This document shows, piece after piece, positions 49,045-58,082 of a stretch of 64,000 bases of DNA. The DNA is from CAXMST01 sp963700785. Lineage in GTDB: Bacteria > Actinomycetota > Thermoleophilia > Solirubrobacterales > 70-9. The notes beneath the pieces were generated by a model that saw only the letters and a list, made by a program, of their open reading frames with translations, did not search any database and was not told the origin of the DNA. Every line of letters starts with the position of its first letter. The stretch's first letter is position 1. Both the position numbers and the translations under genes were made by a program. The stretch spans positions 399,426 through 463,425 of the forward strand of contig CAVOYZ010000010.1 of the NCBI GenBank assembly GCA_963700785.1, given 5' to 3'.

Positions 49045-49881
49045 ATGGCGCGACTGCTCGACACCAACTACCTCGGGCGCGATCGTGCGATCGGCGCCTG
49101 GGAGCGCGACGGCGTGATCGTCGACCCCGGGCCGGCCTCGACCGTGGATGCCGTGCTCGCCGGGCTCGCCGGGACCGAGCTCCGGGCGATCCTGCTGACC
49201 CACATCCACCTCGACCACGCGGGCGCGACCGGGACGCTGGTCGGCCGCTTTCCCGAGGCCCGGGTCTTCGTGCACGAGGTCGGCGCCCCGCACCTGATCG
49301 ACCCCTCGCGGCTCTGGAGCAGCGCGGCGCGGCTCTACGGCGAGGGGCGGATGAGGGAGCTCTGGGGGGAGATGCTCCCGGTCGATCCGCGGCGGGTGAC
49401 CGCCCTGCGCGGCGGCGAGCGGGTCGAGGGGATGGAGGTCCTCGCGACGCCCGGCCACGCGGCCCACCACGTCGTCTACCTCGACGAAGCCGACGGTGCG
49501 GCGTACGTCGGCGACGTCGCCGGCGTGCGAATCCCGCCGGCCGATCTGACCGTGATGCCGACGCCGCCGCCGGAGCTCGACCTCGAGGCCTGGGTGCGCT
49601 CGATCGACGCGCTGGCCGATCGCCGGCCCGGGAGCCTGCGGTTGACCCACTTCGGCGAGGTCGGCGATGCCGCGGCGCAGTTGCAGGCGGCGCGGGAGTC
49701 GTTGCTGCTGACCGCCGGGTGGGCGCAGGCGGGCGACCGCGACCGCTTCCTCGAGCGCCTCGACGATCTGATCGGCAGCCAACCGCCCGACGCGGCCGAG
49801 CGGATGCGCCTGGTGATGCCGCCCGAGCAACTCTGGCTCGGCCTCGAGCGCTACTGGCGCAAGCGCGGGGAGGATGCCTAG
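49045..49881 (+). CDS. metallo-beta-lactamase fold hydrolase
   Basis: A 278-residue MBL-fold protein with the zinc motif H53-I-H55-L-D57-H58, a further His in PGHAAHHVVYL and Asp in AYVGDVAG. The sequence resembles glyoxalase II-like and other thioester hydrolases of the superfamily. A helical C-terminal region (LTHFGEVGDAAAQL onward) follows. The ATG at 49045 was chosen; the upstream extension overlaps the divergent ecm gene. Reaction unknown; a thioesterase or lactonase is plausible. Confidence 0.85.
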   Translation: MARLLDTNYLGRDRAIGAWERDGVIVDPGPASTVDAVLAGLAGTELRAILLTHIHLDHAGATGTLVGRFPEARVFVHEVGAPHLIDPSRLWSSAARLYGEGRMRELWGEMLPVDPRRVTALRGGERVEGMEVLATPGHAAHHVVYLDEADGAAYVGDVAGVRIPPADLTVMPTPPPELDLEAWVRSIDALADRRPGSLRLTHFGEVGDAAAQLQAARESLLLTAGWAQAGDRDRFLERLDDLIGSQPPDAAERMRLVMPPEQLWLGLERYWRKRGEDA

Positions 49882-49996
49882 GCGTTCGGCCGCGGCCCGC
49901 TACTTTGCCGGCGGCCTCGTGTTGAGGGCGGTTGTAGACGTGCGACGGCCCCCGATCAGCCGATCCGAGGCCGTTGGGCAAGCTACGCTCCCGACG

Positions 49997-50653
49997 ATGA
50001 AGCGCCTGATCCCACCGATAGCCCTCGCGCTCGCCCTCGCGCTCGCCGCGGTCGCGATCGCGAACGTGCTCGTCTACCAGAACAACTTCAGCAAGAAGCA
50101 GGACTTCAAGCGGATCGAGCGGCTGCAGGGCGGCGGCGAGTGCAAGAGCTCCTGGAAGGGCAAGAAGGCGTTCGGCACCCGCGTCAACAAGGGCATGCGC
50201 GAGTGCCTGTTCAGCACCCCGGTCGAGGGCGATGCGAAGCAGCCCGACTACACGATTCAAGCCGCCGGCAAGGTCTTGAAGAAGACCAACAAGAAGGTGC
50301 GCGAGAAGGTCTACGTCGGGGTCGCCGGCCGCGCCAACCGCAAGTCCGCCTACGAGGTCAGGGTCTTCCCGAAGGGCAGGACATTCGCGCTCCTCAAGAA
50401 CGGGGAGGAGGTCGCCGGCGGCAAGAACAAGTCGATCGCCGAGCTCGACAAGCGCAACCTGATCAGGCTCTCGATCGACAAGGGGACGGTCGTCGCGAAG
50501 GTCAACGGCAAGCGGCTCGCGAAGTTCGAGGACCGCTCGCCCGAGGAGGTCAAGGGTCGCAAGACGGCGATCGGCTTCGGCAGCGCCGCCAAGGCGAACA
50601 AGGACGGCTTCGGCGTGATCGACAGCATCAAGGTCTTCGTTCCGACGCCCTGA
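49997..50653 (+). CDS. secreted Lys-rich protein, probable concanavalin-like beta sandwich
   Basis: A 218-residue protein with a signal peptide/anchor (about 3-25, LIPPIALALALALAAVAIAN) and a beta-rich exported domain with many Lys (GRANRKSAYEVRVFPKGRTFAL, LIRLSIDKGTVVAKVNGKRLAKF). The strand pattern and the final IGFGSAAKANKDGFGVIDSI resemble laminin-G/concanavalin-like carbohydrate-binding folds, but no signature confirms it. Two Cys could form a disulfide. Function unknown. Confidence 0.7.
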   Translation: MKRLIPPIALALALALAAVAIANVLVYQNNFSKKQDFKRIERLQGGGECKSSWKGKKAFGTRVNKGMRECLFSTPVEGDAKQPDYTIQAAGKVLKKTNKKVREKVYVGVAGRANRKSAYEVRVFPKGRTFALLKNGEEVAGGKNKSIAELDKRNLIRLSIDKGTVVAKVNGKRLAKFEDRSPEEVKGRKTAIGFGSAAKANKDGFGVIDSIKVFVPTP

Positions 50654-50710
50654 CGGATCGATCCGCTCTAGCCTTAGCGGCTCGGCGCCGCCAAGCGGCC
50701 GCCGCCGGCA

Positions 50711-51001
50711 ATGACTCCAAGCACGATCGAGAAGCCGCGCGCCGCCGGCCCGGGCTCAGGCCTCGGCGGGAACTGGCTGGTGATCGTCCGAAACGACGAT
50801 CACAACACCTTCGAGCACGTCGCCCGGACCCTCGCTCGCCTGATCCCGGGCGTCAGCTACGACCGGGGGATGGCGCTCGCGAACGCGATTCACAACTCGG
50901 GCCGGGCGATCGTCTGGTCCGGCCAGCGGGAGCCGGCCGAGCACTACTGGGAGCAGCTCTCCTCGGCCGGCTTGACGATGGCTCCGCTGGAGGAGGCCTG
51001 A
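50711..51001 (+). CDS. clpS: ATP-dependent Clp protease adaptor ClpS
   Basis: A 96-residue ClpS. NWLVIVRNDDHNTFEHVARTL is the substrate-binding segment with the conserved DDHNTFEHV (first part of the hydrophobic N-degron pocket), followed by GMALANAIHNSGRAIVWSG. ClpS delivers N-end-rule substrates to ClpA/ClpC with ClpP. The disordered N-terminal tail (about 1-20) is as expected. No Clp ATPase is nearby. Confidence 0.92.
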   Translation: MTPSTIEKPRAAGPGSGLGGNWLVIVRNDDHNTFEHVARTLARLIPGVSYDRGMALANAIHNSGRAIVWSGQREPAEHYWEQLSSAGLTMAPLEEA

Positions 51002-51002
51002 G

Positions 51003-51365
51003 CTAGAGCTGCAGCAGGCGGCTGCCGCCGCCGGGCGGCGATCCCGCCAGCGCGCCGCGGGCGCGACGCGGCAGCCGGGGCAGGCGCCGGCGCCGACGGC
51101 CGTCCGTCTCGTCGCGCAGCTGCCGAACCCGCAGGCTGAGCATCGATACCGCCTCCGAGGTGGCGACGAACGGGTCGGCCAGCGGGTCGGCACGGTCCTC
51201 GCGGATCGCGACTGCGGCGACCAGCCGGTCGCCGAGCTCGGCGCCGAGCACGGGAAGGGCTGGGAGATCGGCGCTGTCGAGCTGGGCCAGGCGGCTGAGG
51301 GCCGGGAGGTCAGCCTCGTCGAGCAGCCTGATCGTCAGTGCGTCGCTGTGGAGTCTGTCTTGCAT
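51003..51365 (-). CDS. short GNAT-N-terminus-like protein
   Basis: A 120-residue protein whose first 80 residues (LTIRLLDEADLPALSRLAQLDSA, VLGAELGDRLVAAVAIRED, ADPLADPFVATSEAVSMLSLRVRQL) follow the start of GNAT-type acetyltransferases but stop before the acetyl-CoA-binding motif. The C-terminal 40 residues are Arg/Pro-rich. Small proteins of this shape recur in actinobacteria. It is probably not catalytic. It is divergent from the LysR gene. Start chosen at 51365; an upstream in-frame start at 51407 would add 14 residues. Confidence 0.6.
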   Translation of the reverse strand: MQDRLHSDALTIRLLDEADLPALSRLAQLDSADLPALPVLGAELGDRLVAAVAIREDRADPLADPFVATSEAVSMLSLRVRQLRDETDGRRRRRLPRLPRRARGALAGSPPGGGSRLLQL

Positions 51366-51438
51366 CGTGGGCATCCTTTCGATCTCGTGGGTGGGTGGGC
51401 ACAGCAACTATCGCCCAACCCTTCGATTAGCGCAATAC

Positions 51439-51461
51439 GGATGTATAGGCATCCTGATAAG
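51439..51461 (+). promoter_or_regulatory. LysR-type operator and -10 box, possible leaderless start
   Basis: The inverted repeat GGATG-TATAGG-CATCC (51439-51454) is followed at once by a possible -10, GATAAG (51456-51461), only eight bases before the lysR ATG at 51470. A transcript from this box would begin at or almost at the start codon. The palindrome probably binds the LysR protein itself. Confidence 0.5.
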
Positions 51462-51469
51462 GTGCCCTA

Positions 51470-52399
51470 ATGCTTGATCTGAAGCGTCTCAGAGTGCTCC
51501 GGGAGGTGGCGGCCCGCGGCTCTTTCTCCAGCGCCGCCGAGTCCCTCTACGTCTCGCAGTCGGCCGTCAGCCAGCAGATCGCCGCGCTCGAGGCGGAGAC
51601 CGGCGCCCAACTGCTGCTCCGGCTGCGAGGCGGCCCGGTGCTCACCGATGCCGGCCGCCTGCTCGTCTCCCACGCCGACGCCGCGATCGCCAGGCTCGAT
51701 CAGGCCGAGCGGGAGCTCGCCGAGCTCTCCGGGCTCGGTGGCGGCGAGCTGCGCCTGATCAGCTTTCCGAGCGCCAGCGCAACCGTGGTGACGGCCGCGG
51801 CCTCGGCATTCCGGAAGCTGCATCCGGAGATCCGCCTGACCCTGACCGAGGGCGACCCCGAGGACTCGATCCCGCAGCTGAAGCGGGGCATGCATGACCT
51901 CGCCGTCCTCTACGACTTCGAGCTGCACCCGTTCGAGCCCGACCGCGATCTCGAGCTGCTGCCGCTGCTGACCGAGCGGATGCACGTCGCTCTGCCCGCC
52001 GACCACCCGCTGGCCGAGAGCGACGGGGTCCGCCTCGAGGACCTCGCCGCTGAGCCGTGGCTGTGCGGGACGGTCAACGGCTCCTGCCGCGAGCTGACGA
52101 TTCGCAGCTGCCAGCGGGTCGGGTTCGAGCCCGACGTCTCGTTCGAGAGCAACGACTACCACGTGATCCAGAGCCTGGTGGCGGCGGGCATGGGCGTCAC
52201 CCTGCTGCCGGATCTCGCCCTGGTCACGCCGCACGCCGGCGTCAGGGTCGTCGAGGTGCTGCCCGAGCCGCCGGTCCGCCGGGTCTGGGCGGCAACCCTG
52301 GGCGCCGGGTCACGGAGCGGCGCAACCGAGGCGATGCTCGAGGTGCTCGAGCGGGTCAGCGCCGGGTTCGGCGCCCGCGACGCTGCGCTCGCCGCCTAG
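51470..52399 (+). CDS. LysR family transcriptional regulator
   Basis: A 309-residue LysR protein. The N-terminal winged helix is LKRLRVLREVAARGSFSSAAESLYVSQSAVSQQIAALE (positions about 4-41), and a periplasmic-binding-protein-like effector domain covers about 90-300. The ligand is unknown. The neighbours do not form an obvious target operon; the divergent small protein or the regulator itself are candidates. The last four bases (CTAG) are shared with the convergent desaturase gene. Confidence 0.9.
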   Translation: MLDLKRLRVLREVAARGSFSSAAESLYVSQSAVSQQIAALEAETGAQLLLRLRGGPVLTDAGRLLVSHADAAIARLDQAERELAELSGLGGGELRLISFPSASATVVTAAASAFRKLHPEIRLTLTEGDPEDSIPQLKRGMHDLAVLYDFELHPFEPDRDLELLPLLTERMHVALPADHPLAESDGVRLEDLAAEPWLCGTVNGSCRELTIRSCQRVGFEPDVSFESNDYHVIQSLVAAGMGVTLLPDLALVTPHAGVRVVEVLPEPPVRRVWAATLGAGSRSGATEAMLEVLERVSAGFGARDAALAA

Positions 52400-53265
52400 C
52401 CGCGGCTGTTCGACTCCATCTCGGCCGCACTGATGCCCGGCGGGGACCAGCCCGGGCCCCTGAACAGGACGCTGAGCCTGTTGCGGACGCCGACCGTGCG
52501 GCGCAGGTCGTGCCACATCGCCACGTACTCGTGGAAGGCGGCCCTGACCGGGTTGAAGGTGTGGATGTTCCGCGTCAGCCCGTAGTGGACCCGCTCGCCC
52601 TCCGGCTCGTAGGTGCCGAACAGCTTGTCCCAGACGATCAGGATGCCGCCGTAGTTGCGGTCCAGATAGACCTCGTTGGCGCCGTGATGGACGCGATGAT
52701 GAGAGGGCGTGTTGAAGACCGCCTCCAGCGGCCTCGGGAGCCGGTGGATCCGCTCGGTATGGATCCAGAACTGGTAGATCAGCGACCAGGCCTGGGCGAG
52801 CAGCACCATCCAGGGTTCGAAGCCGATCGCGGGCAGCCACAGCCAGAACGGCAGATAGGTCATCGGCACCCAGGTCTGGCGCAGCGCGGTCGAGAGGTTG
52901 TAGTGCTGGGAGGAGTGGTGGACCACGTGGCTCGCCCAGAAGACCCGGCTCTCGTGACTGACCCGGTGAAACCAGTAGTAGGAGAAGTCGTCGGCGAAGA
53001 ACAGCAGCACCCAGACCCACCAATCGCCCGGGTCGAGCCGCAGCGGCGTCAGCTCGTAGATCGCCGCATACAGCGCCACGACCGCGAACTTCCAGCCGGC
53101 GTTGATCACCACGTTGCCGCTGCCGAGGAGCAGGCTGGTGCGGGTGTCGCGCGCCTCGTAGCCGACCAGCTCGTCATCCTCGTCCCGCGCGTAGCGGAAC
53201 GAGAGCCCCTCGGCGACGAGCAGAAGGATGAAGAAGGGGATCGCGTAGTAGAGGACTTCGGCCAT
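52396..53265 (-). CDS. sterol desaturase / fatty acid hydroxylase family protein
   Basis: A 289-residue membrane di-iron enzyme with three His clusters: HRVSHESRVFWASHVVHHSSQHYN (in parts HRVSH and HVVHH), then HTERIH, and SHHRVHHGAN. About five hydrophobic helices surround them. Members hydroxylate or desaturate sterols, fatty acids or alkylglycerols. The start is ATG 53265 (AEVLYYAIPFFILLLVAEG), although the reading frame is open upstream into the preceding gene; see that entry for why I treat them as two genes. Substrate unknown. Confidence 0.85.
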   Translation of the reverse strand: MAEVLYYAIPFFILLLVAEGLSFRYARDEDDELVGYEARDTRTSLLLGSGNVVINAGWKFAVVALYAAIYELTPLRLDPGDWWVWVLLFFADDFSYYWFHRVSHESRVFWASHVVHHSSQHYNLSTALRQTWVPMTYLPFWLWLPAIGFEPWMVLLAQAWSLIYQFWIHTERIHRLPRPLEAVFNTPSHHRVHHGANEVYLDRNYGGILIVWDKLFGTYEPEGERVHYGLTRNIHTFNPVRAAFHEYVAMWHDLRRTVGVRNRLSVLFRGPGWSPPGISAAEMESNSRG

Positions 53266-53278
53266 CCGGCCGTAGAGG

Positions 53279-54711
53279 CTAGCGCCGGCGCGGTGGGCGG
53301 GCCCTGGCTCGGACCTCGAGCGGCTCGCTGACCCAGCTCGCCCGCGGATCGCGTCCCTGCGCTTCAGGCCGGGACCGTCGTAGAAGACCGTTCGCAGCCC
53401 GCGGAACTCGGCCGCGGGCCCACGCAGCGGGTCCGTGTTCGCGATCGGGCCCTCGATCCGCAGCCCGCTCGAGCCCCAGGCGAGCTCGTCGCCGGTGCAC
53501 TGGGCCTGGTCGGGCTGATCGGGGGTCGAGTCGTCGAGGTAGTAGGAGCTGAAGCCGAGCCCGGCGATGTCGGTCTCGACCCGGCCCAGCGTCGTCACCG
53601 TCCCGTGCGGGCCGGTGAGCTGCTCCCACTCCGCCGGCGCCGACGGGATCGCGTCCTGGGCCCCGTCAACCGGGACAGCGGCGGCCGTCGAGGAGCGGTA
53701 GCGCATCGGCTTCGGGGTCGGCGCGTAGTCGAGGAAGTCCATCACGCCGGGGATCGAGTGGACCCTGAGAAAGGTCGTGATCTCCTCGCGCCGGTCGTAG
53801 AACAGGTGCTCGCGCTGAGTCATCGGTCCGCTGTTGGCGCCGACGTAGGAGCGGATCGCGCGGACCGGGCCGTCGACGTTGGTCACGAAGGCCCCCTCCG
53901 CCTCGGTGAAGGTATCGGTCGAGCGGCCGCAGACGCCGGGCCCGAACTGGACCTTGCGGCGGTCAAGCAGGTCGGCCGTCTCGGTGCCCGGCCGGCTGAT
54001 CTCGAGCAGGTCGCTGATCCAGCGGTCGGTGAACCGCAGCCGGTATGAGCCGCTCTCGACGATCGAGGTCTCGGGGTTCGGCCCGTCGGAGAACTCGTAG
54101 GTCGCGGGGTAGTCCCCCGACGACAGCCGGAACCGATAGGAGACGAGATCCCGGCCGGCCGCGGGATCGAGCTTCGTCCCGCGCGAGTCGAACAGGTACG
54201 CCCATCGCCGCTGCCCGCTCCCGGGATCGGTCAGCCGCAACTCCACCGACGGTCGCCTCTGCAACCGCCGCGGCAGGCCGCGGCGCCGCTTCAGCCCGCG
54301 CCGGGGCCCGGCGTGCCGCGCCATCATCGCGATCTCGTCGTCGGCGTCGAGGTCCGGTACCGGGTCGGCACCGGTCAGCGTGCCGGGGTCGGCGTAGGCG
54401 TTGATCTCGATTCCGGGGCGGGTGCCCGCGTAGACGTCGCCGAGATCGACCTCGCGGCGCTCGTCGACCTGGACCGGGATCTGGCGCCAGCGACGGCGGC
54501 CGTCGAGCTTGAAGGCGACGAGCCGGTCGGGGTCGGCCCCGAGCAGCGAGGGGGCCTGCGAGCCGGTTACGACGACCGGATCGGCGGGACGCCCGAGGCC
54601 GCCGCCCGCGGCGCTCGCCTCGCCGACGGTCAGCGCCGCCGCTGTGACAAGCCCGAGCGCGAGAAGCCGGGTCCGATCAAAGCTGGATCTCCGATTCGGC
54701 TGGCTCTGCAT
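53279..54711 (-). CDS. large secreted protein of unknown function (one-base frameshift near the 3' end)
   Basis: About 477 residues with a signal peptide (RTRLLALGLVTAAALTVGEASA) and a beta-rich exported domain (QIPVQVDERREVDLGDVY, SVELRLTDPGSGQRRWAYLF, WEQLTGPHGTVTTLG). In the deposited frame it runs on into the desaturase gene as a 771-residue product. However, near 53350 the neighbouring frame gives DPRASWVSEPLEVRARARPP and a TAG at 53279, 13 bases before the desaturase ATG. A lost G in a G run would explain it. So a real fusion is possible but two adjacent genes are more likely. Family unknown. Confidence 0.7.
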
Positions 54712-54785
54712 CCGTCAATCTCAACACAGTCGGCGGCCGATCGATTCGTCCGGACTCCGCCTCAGCGAATGCTCGTGACTGGGGC

Positions 54786-55079
54786 TCAGTCGCGGCCGGC
54801 GAGCACGTGCCAGCTCGGCAGCACCGGCTTGTTGAAGTAAGTGATTGCCTGCTCGCGGGCGAGGGTCGCCTCGTCCGATGCCCAGAAGCGCTCGAAGTCC
54901 GCCCGGCTCTCCCAGACCGTCGTCTGGCGGAAGTGATGCGGGTCGTCCTCGGACCGGGTCATCACCGCCGAGATCGCGCCGAACGAGCGGGCCCGCTCGA
55001 AGGCCGGCATCCAGGCCTCGTACCAGCGGTCGACGCGGAACGGGTGGACGTGCCAGTCGATGACGTTTACCTCGGCCAT
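54786..55079 (-). CDS. antibiotic biosynthesis monooxygenase-like dimeric alpha/beta barrel protein
   Basis: A 97-residue protein with a ferredoxin-like ABM/EthD-type pattern: VNVIDWHVHPFRVDRWYEAWMPAFERAR, SAVMTRSEDDPHHFRQTTVWESRADFERFW, then the final EQAITYFNKPVLPSWHVLAG (each quoted in pieces). Such proteins act as small oxygenases, heme-degrading enzymes or simply dimerise. No clear active site. It lies 48 bases after the Ccr gene on the same strand. Confidence 0.68.
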   Translation of the reverse strand: MAEVNVIDWHVHPFRVDRWYEAWMPAFERARSFGAISAVMTRSEDDPHHFRQTTVWESRADFERFWASDEATLAREQAITYFNKPVLPSWHVLAGRD

Positions 55080-55126
55080 GCGCCGGGAATCTTATTGACC
55101 GCGGGCAGCTGGGTGCCGCTCGCCGG

Positions 55127-56384
55127 TCAGCCGCCGACCTCGGCCCAGATCGCCCCCGGACCATCCTCGTGCTTGCCCTGCTCGTCGTCGGTCGCACCGA
55201 CCCTGACCGTGATCTTCCCGAAGTGCTTGTTCTCGTGCAGGAGCTGATGCGCCTCTGGGACTCCGTCGAAGTCCATCGACTTCCACAGCACCGGCCGGAT
55301 CTTGCCCTCCGCCATCAGCTGATTCGCCTTCATGCACTCGTAGGCGTTGGCGAAGTGCGACCCGAGGATCTCCTTCTGCTTCATCCACAGGTAGCGAACG
55401 TCGAAATCGAGCGTGTAGCCGGAGGTGGCGCCGCAGATCACGACCTTGCCGAACGGCTTCACGGTGAACACCGAGGTCGGGAAGGTCGCCTTGCCGACGT
55501 GCTCGAAGACGATGTCGGGGGCGTCGCCGAGGATCGACTTGACCTGCTTGGCGAAGCCGCGCGACTCCTTGAAGCGCGCCTTCTCCTGATCCGGGCGTCT
55601 CATCGCCGGTCCGCATCATGCCGCTGAACTCCTTGCGGTTGATGTAGTCGACGCAGCCGAGCTGCTTGACCAGCTCGCCCTTGTCGTCGGAGCTGACGAC
55701 GCCGACCGCGTTCGCCCCGGCGGCCTTCGCCAGCTGGCAGGCGAACACGCCGAGGCCGCCGGCCGCGCCCCAGATCAGGACGTTGTGGCCGGCCTGCATG
55801 CTCGCCCGGTTGAGCAGCATCCGGTAGGCGGTGAAGTAGGTCAGGCCGTAGGCCGAGGAGTCGACCCAGGAGAGGTTCCGCGGCTTCGGCAGCAGCTGCT
55901 GCGCCTGGACCTTGGTGAACTGGGCGAACGAGCCCCAGGTCGTCTCGTAGCCCCAGATCTGCTGCGACGGGGCGGCCATCGGGTCGAGGCCGTGCACCTC
56001 GACGTCCTCGTAGGAGGCCTGGTTGCAGTGGATCACGACCTCGTCGCCGGGGGCCCAGTTGGTGACGCCGGGTCCGACCTTCCAGACGACGCCGGAGGCG
56101 TCGGAGCCGCCGATGTGGTGGCCGAACTCGGGATGATCACCGTAGCCGAAGACGCTGACCGGCTCGCCGAGCGCGGCCCAGACGTTGTTGAAGTTGACGC
56201 CGGCGGCCATCACCCGGACGATCACCTCGAAGGCGCCGGGCTCGGGGATCTCGACCTCCTCGGTCTGGAAGGCGCTGGTCGGCTCGCCCTCCCGATCCTC
56301 GCGAATCACCCAGGCGGCCATCTTCTCGGGCAGCGTGCCTGGCTCAACGTCGAGCTTGGCGATTTCAGCGGTGTCTACAGCCAC
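55127..56384 (-). CDS. ccr: crotonyl-CoA carboxylase/reductase (one-base frameshift)
   Basis: About 418 residues after correction. Ccr reductively carboxylates crotonyl-CoA to ethylmalonyl-CoA with NADPH and CO2, the first committed step of the EMC pathway. Markers: NFNNVWAALGEPVSVF, WGYETTWGSFAQFTKVQAQQ, the Rossmann motif IWGAAGGLGVFACQLAKAAG and NRKEFSGMMRTGDETP, followed in the next frame by DQEKARFKESRGFAKQV, FEHVGKATFPTSVFTV and ENKHFGKITVRV. Removing one C from the CCC near 55600 joins the halves exactly. GTG at 56384 has GAGGAG five bases upstream. Confidence 0.9.
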
Positions 56385-56486
56385 GGGTCTCCTCAGTCGG
56401 TAATCGTCGTGTACAAGAGCGCGCGGGATGCTAGCGCGGTCCACCCGCGCGGGCCGGCGGCGCCGGCGAGCGACTTCGCCGCCGGT

Positions 56487-58082
56487 CTACTCGACGATGC
56501 CGGCGACCAGCTCAGGCGCTGCAGGCCGAGGCTCGGCCGCCTCCGGCTGCTTCTCGTCGCGCTTCGCGGAGATCGTCAGCAGGGCGAGGATCGCGCCGCC
56601 GGCGGCGACGAAGGCGGAGATCTCGATCGCCCCTGCGAGGCTGGTCACGAACGCCTCGCGCGCGGCGTCTGCCGCCTGCTGAGCCTGGCCCGCGGGGAGG
56701 CTCGAGAGCGTCGCGTCGAGGCCGCCGCTGCCGAGCTGCCCGGCGATCGAGTCGATCCGCGCCCTCGGGACGCCGATCGGGGCCAGTGCCGAGCTCAGCT
56801 CGCTGCGACTGTGGGCCTGGAAGAGCGCCCCGAGGACCGCGATCCCGAAGGTGCCGCCGACCATCCTCGACATCGACAGCAGACCCGAGGCGAGGCCCGC
56901 CTTGGTGGTCGCCACCGCGTTCATCGCCGCGGTTGACATCGGCGACATCGTCAGCGCGATCCCGACGCCCATCATGATGAACGGGACCAGCAGCGAGCTG
57001 TAGCCGGAGTCGACCGTGATCAGCGACTGCATGAACAGCGAGACGGCGACGATCGCGAGGCCGGCGACGATCAGCGGCCGCGGCCCGATCCGGTCGGTGA
57101 GCCGCCCGGCGATCGGTGCGATCACCATGATCACCAGGGTTGTCGGCAGGAACCGGACGCCGGCCTCCAGGGGCGAGTAGCCGAGGATGTTCTGGATGTA
57201 GAGGGCCATGAAGAAGAACATCCCGAGCATCGCGAACGAGATCACGAAGGCGACCAGGGTGGCGCCGACGAAGTTGCGGCTGCGGAGGAACTCGAACTGG
57301 ATGATCGGCGCCCTGACCCGTCCCTCGATGACCAGGAACGCCGCGAGCAGGACGACCGATCCGACCAGCAGGGCGACGATCCGGGGTGAGCCCCAGCCCC
57401 ATGCGTTGCCCTCGACCAGGGCGAGAACGAGCGCGGTCAGACCGCCGGTCAGCACCGCGGTCCCGGCCCAGTCGATCTCGCGGCCGACGGTCTCATCGCG
57501 CGACTCGCGGACCGCGAACAGGGTCGCGACGATCGCGCCGGCGGCGACCGGGATGTTCAGGTAGAAGATCGCCCGCCAGGAGACGTGCTCGGTCAAGAAC
57601 CCGCCGAGCAGCGGCCCGATCGCGAGCGCCAGCGCCGAGACGCCGGCCCAGGTGCCGATCGCCTTGCCGCGCTCGGCGGGCGGGAAGGCGTTGGTGATGA
57701 TCGACAGCGTCGCGGGCATCATCAGCGCGGCGCCGACGCCCTGGACGACCCGGCTGATGACCAGCGCCGTGTCGGTCGGGGCGAGGCCGGCGGTCGCCGA
57801 GGAGGCGGCGAAGAGGACCACCCCGGCCAGAAAGACGCGCCGGCGCCCGAGGATGTCGCCGAGCCTGCCACCGGTCGCGATCAGCACCGCGAACGAGAGC
57901 GTGTAGCCGTTGATCGTCCACTCGAGGCTCGAGATCGAGGCGTTGAGGTCGCTCTGGATCGACGGCAGCGCGACGTTGACGACCGTGTTGTCGAGCATGA
58001 TCATGAACAGCGCGAAGCACATCGCCGCGAGCGTCCACCACTTCGAATTCTCCTCGGTGATCAGGTGGCGATAGCGGGTCAT
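56487..58082 (-). CDS. DHA2 family drug exporter (EmrB/QacA-like)
   Basis: A 531-residue MFS antiporter with 14 TM helices. Motifs: LDNTVVNVALPSIQSDL in TM1 (motif D1), GGRLGDILGRRRVFL (motif A), and RVVQGVGAALMMPATLSII (motif B). It expels diverse drugs in exchange for protons. Its start overlaps the stop of a MarR gene (ATGA), the usual local repressor arrangement. C-terminal tail is soluble and Glu/Pro-rich. Export substrate unknown. Confidence 0.9.
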   Translation of the reverse strand: MTRYRHLITEENSKWWTLAAMCFALFMIMLDNTVVNVALPSIQSDLNASISSLEWTINGYTLSFAVLIATGGRLGDILGRRRVFLAGVVLFAASSATAGLAPTDTALVISRVVQGVGAALMMPATLSIITNAFPPAERGKAIGTWAGVSALALAIGPLLGGFLTEHVSWRAIFYLNIPVAAGAIVATLFAVRESRDETVGREIDWAGTAVLTGGLTALVLALVEGNAWGWGSPRIVALLVGSVVLLAAFLVIEGRVRAPIIQFEFLRSRNFVGATLVAFVISFAMLGMFFFMALYIQNILGYSPLEAGVRFLPTTLVIMVIAPIAGRLTDRIGPRPLIVAGLAIVAVSLFMQSLITVDSGYSSLLVPFIMMGVGIALTMSPMSTAAMNAVATTKAGLASGLLSMSRMVGGTFGIAVLGALFQAHSRSELSSALAPIGVPRARIDSIAGQLGSGGLDATLSSLPAGQAQQAADAAREAFVTSLAGAIEISAFVAAGGAILALLTISAKRDEKQPEAAEPRPAAPELVAGIVE

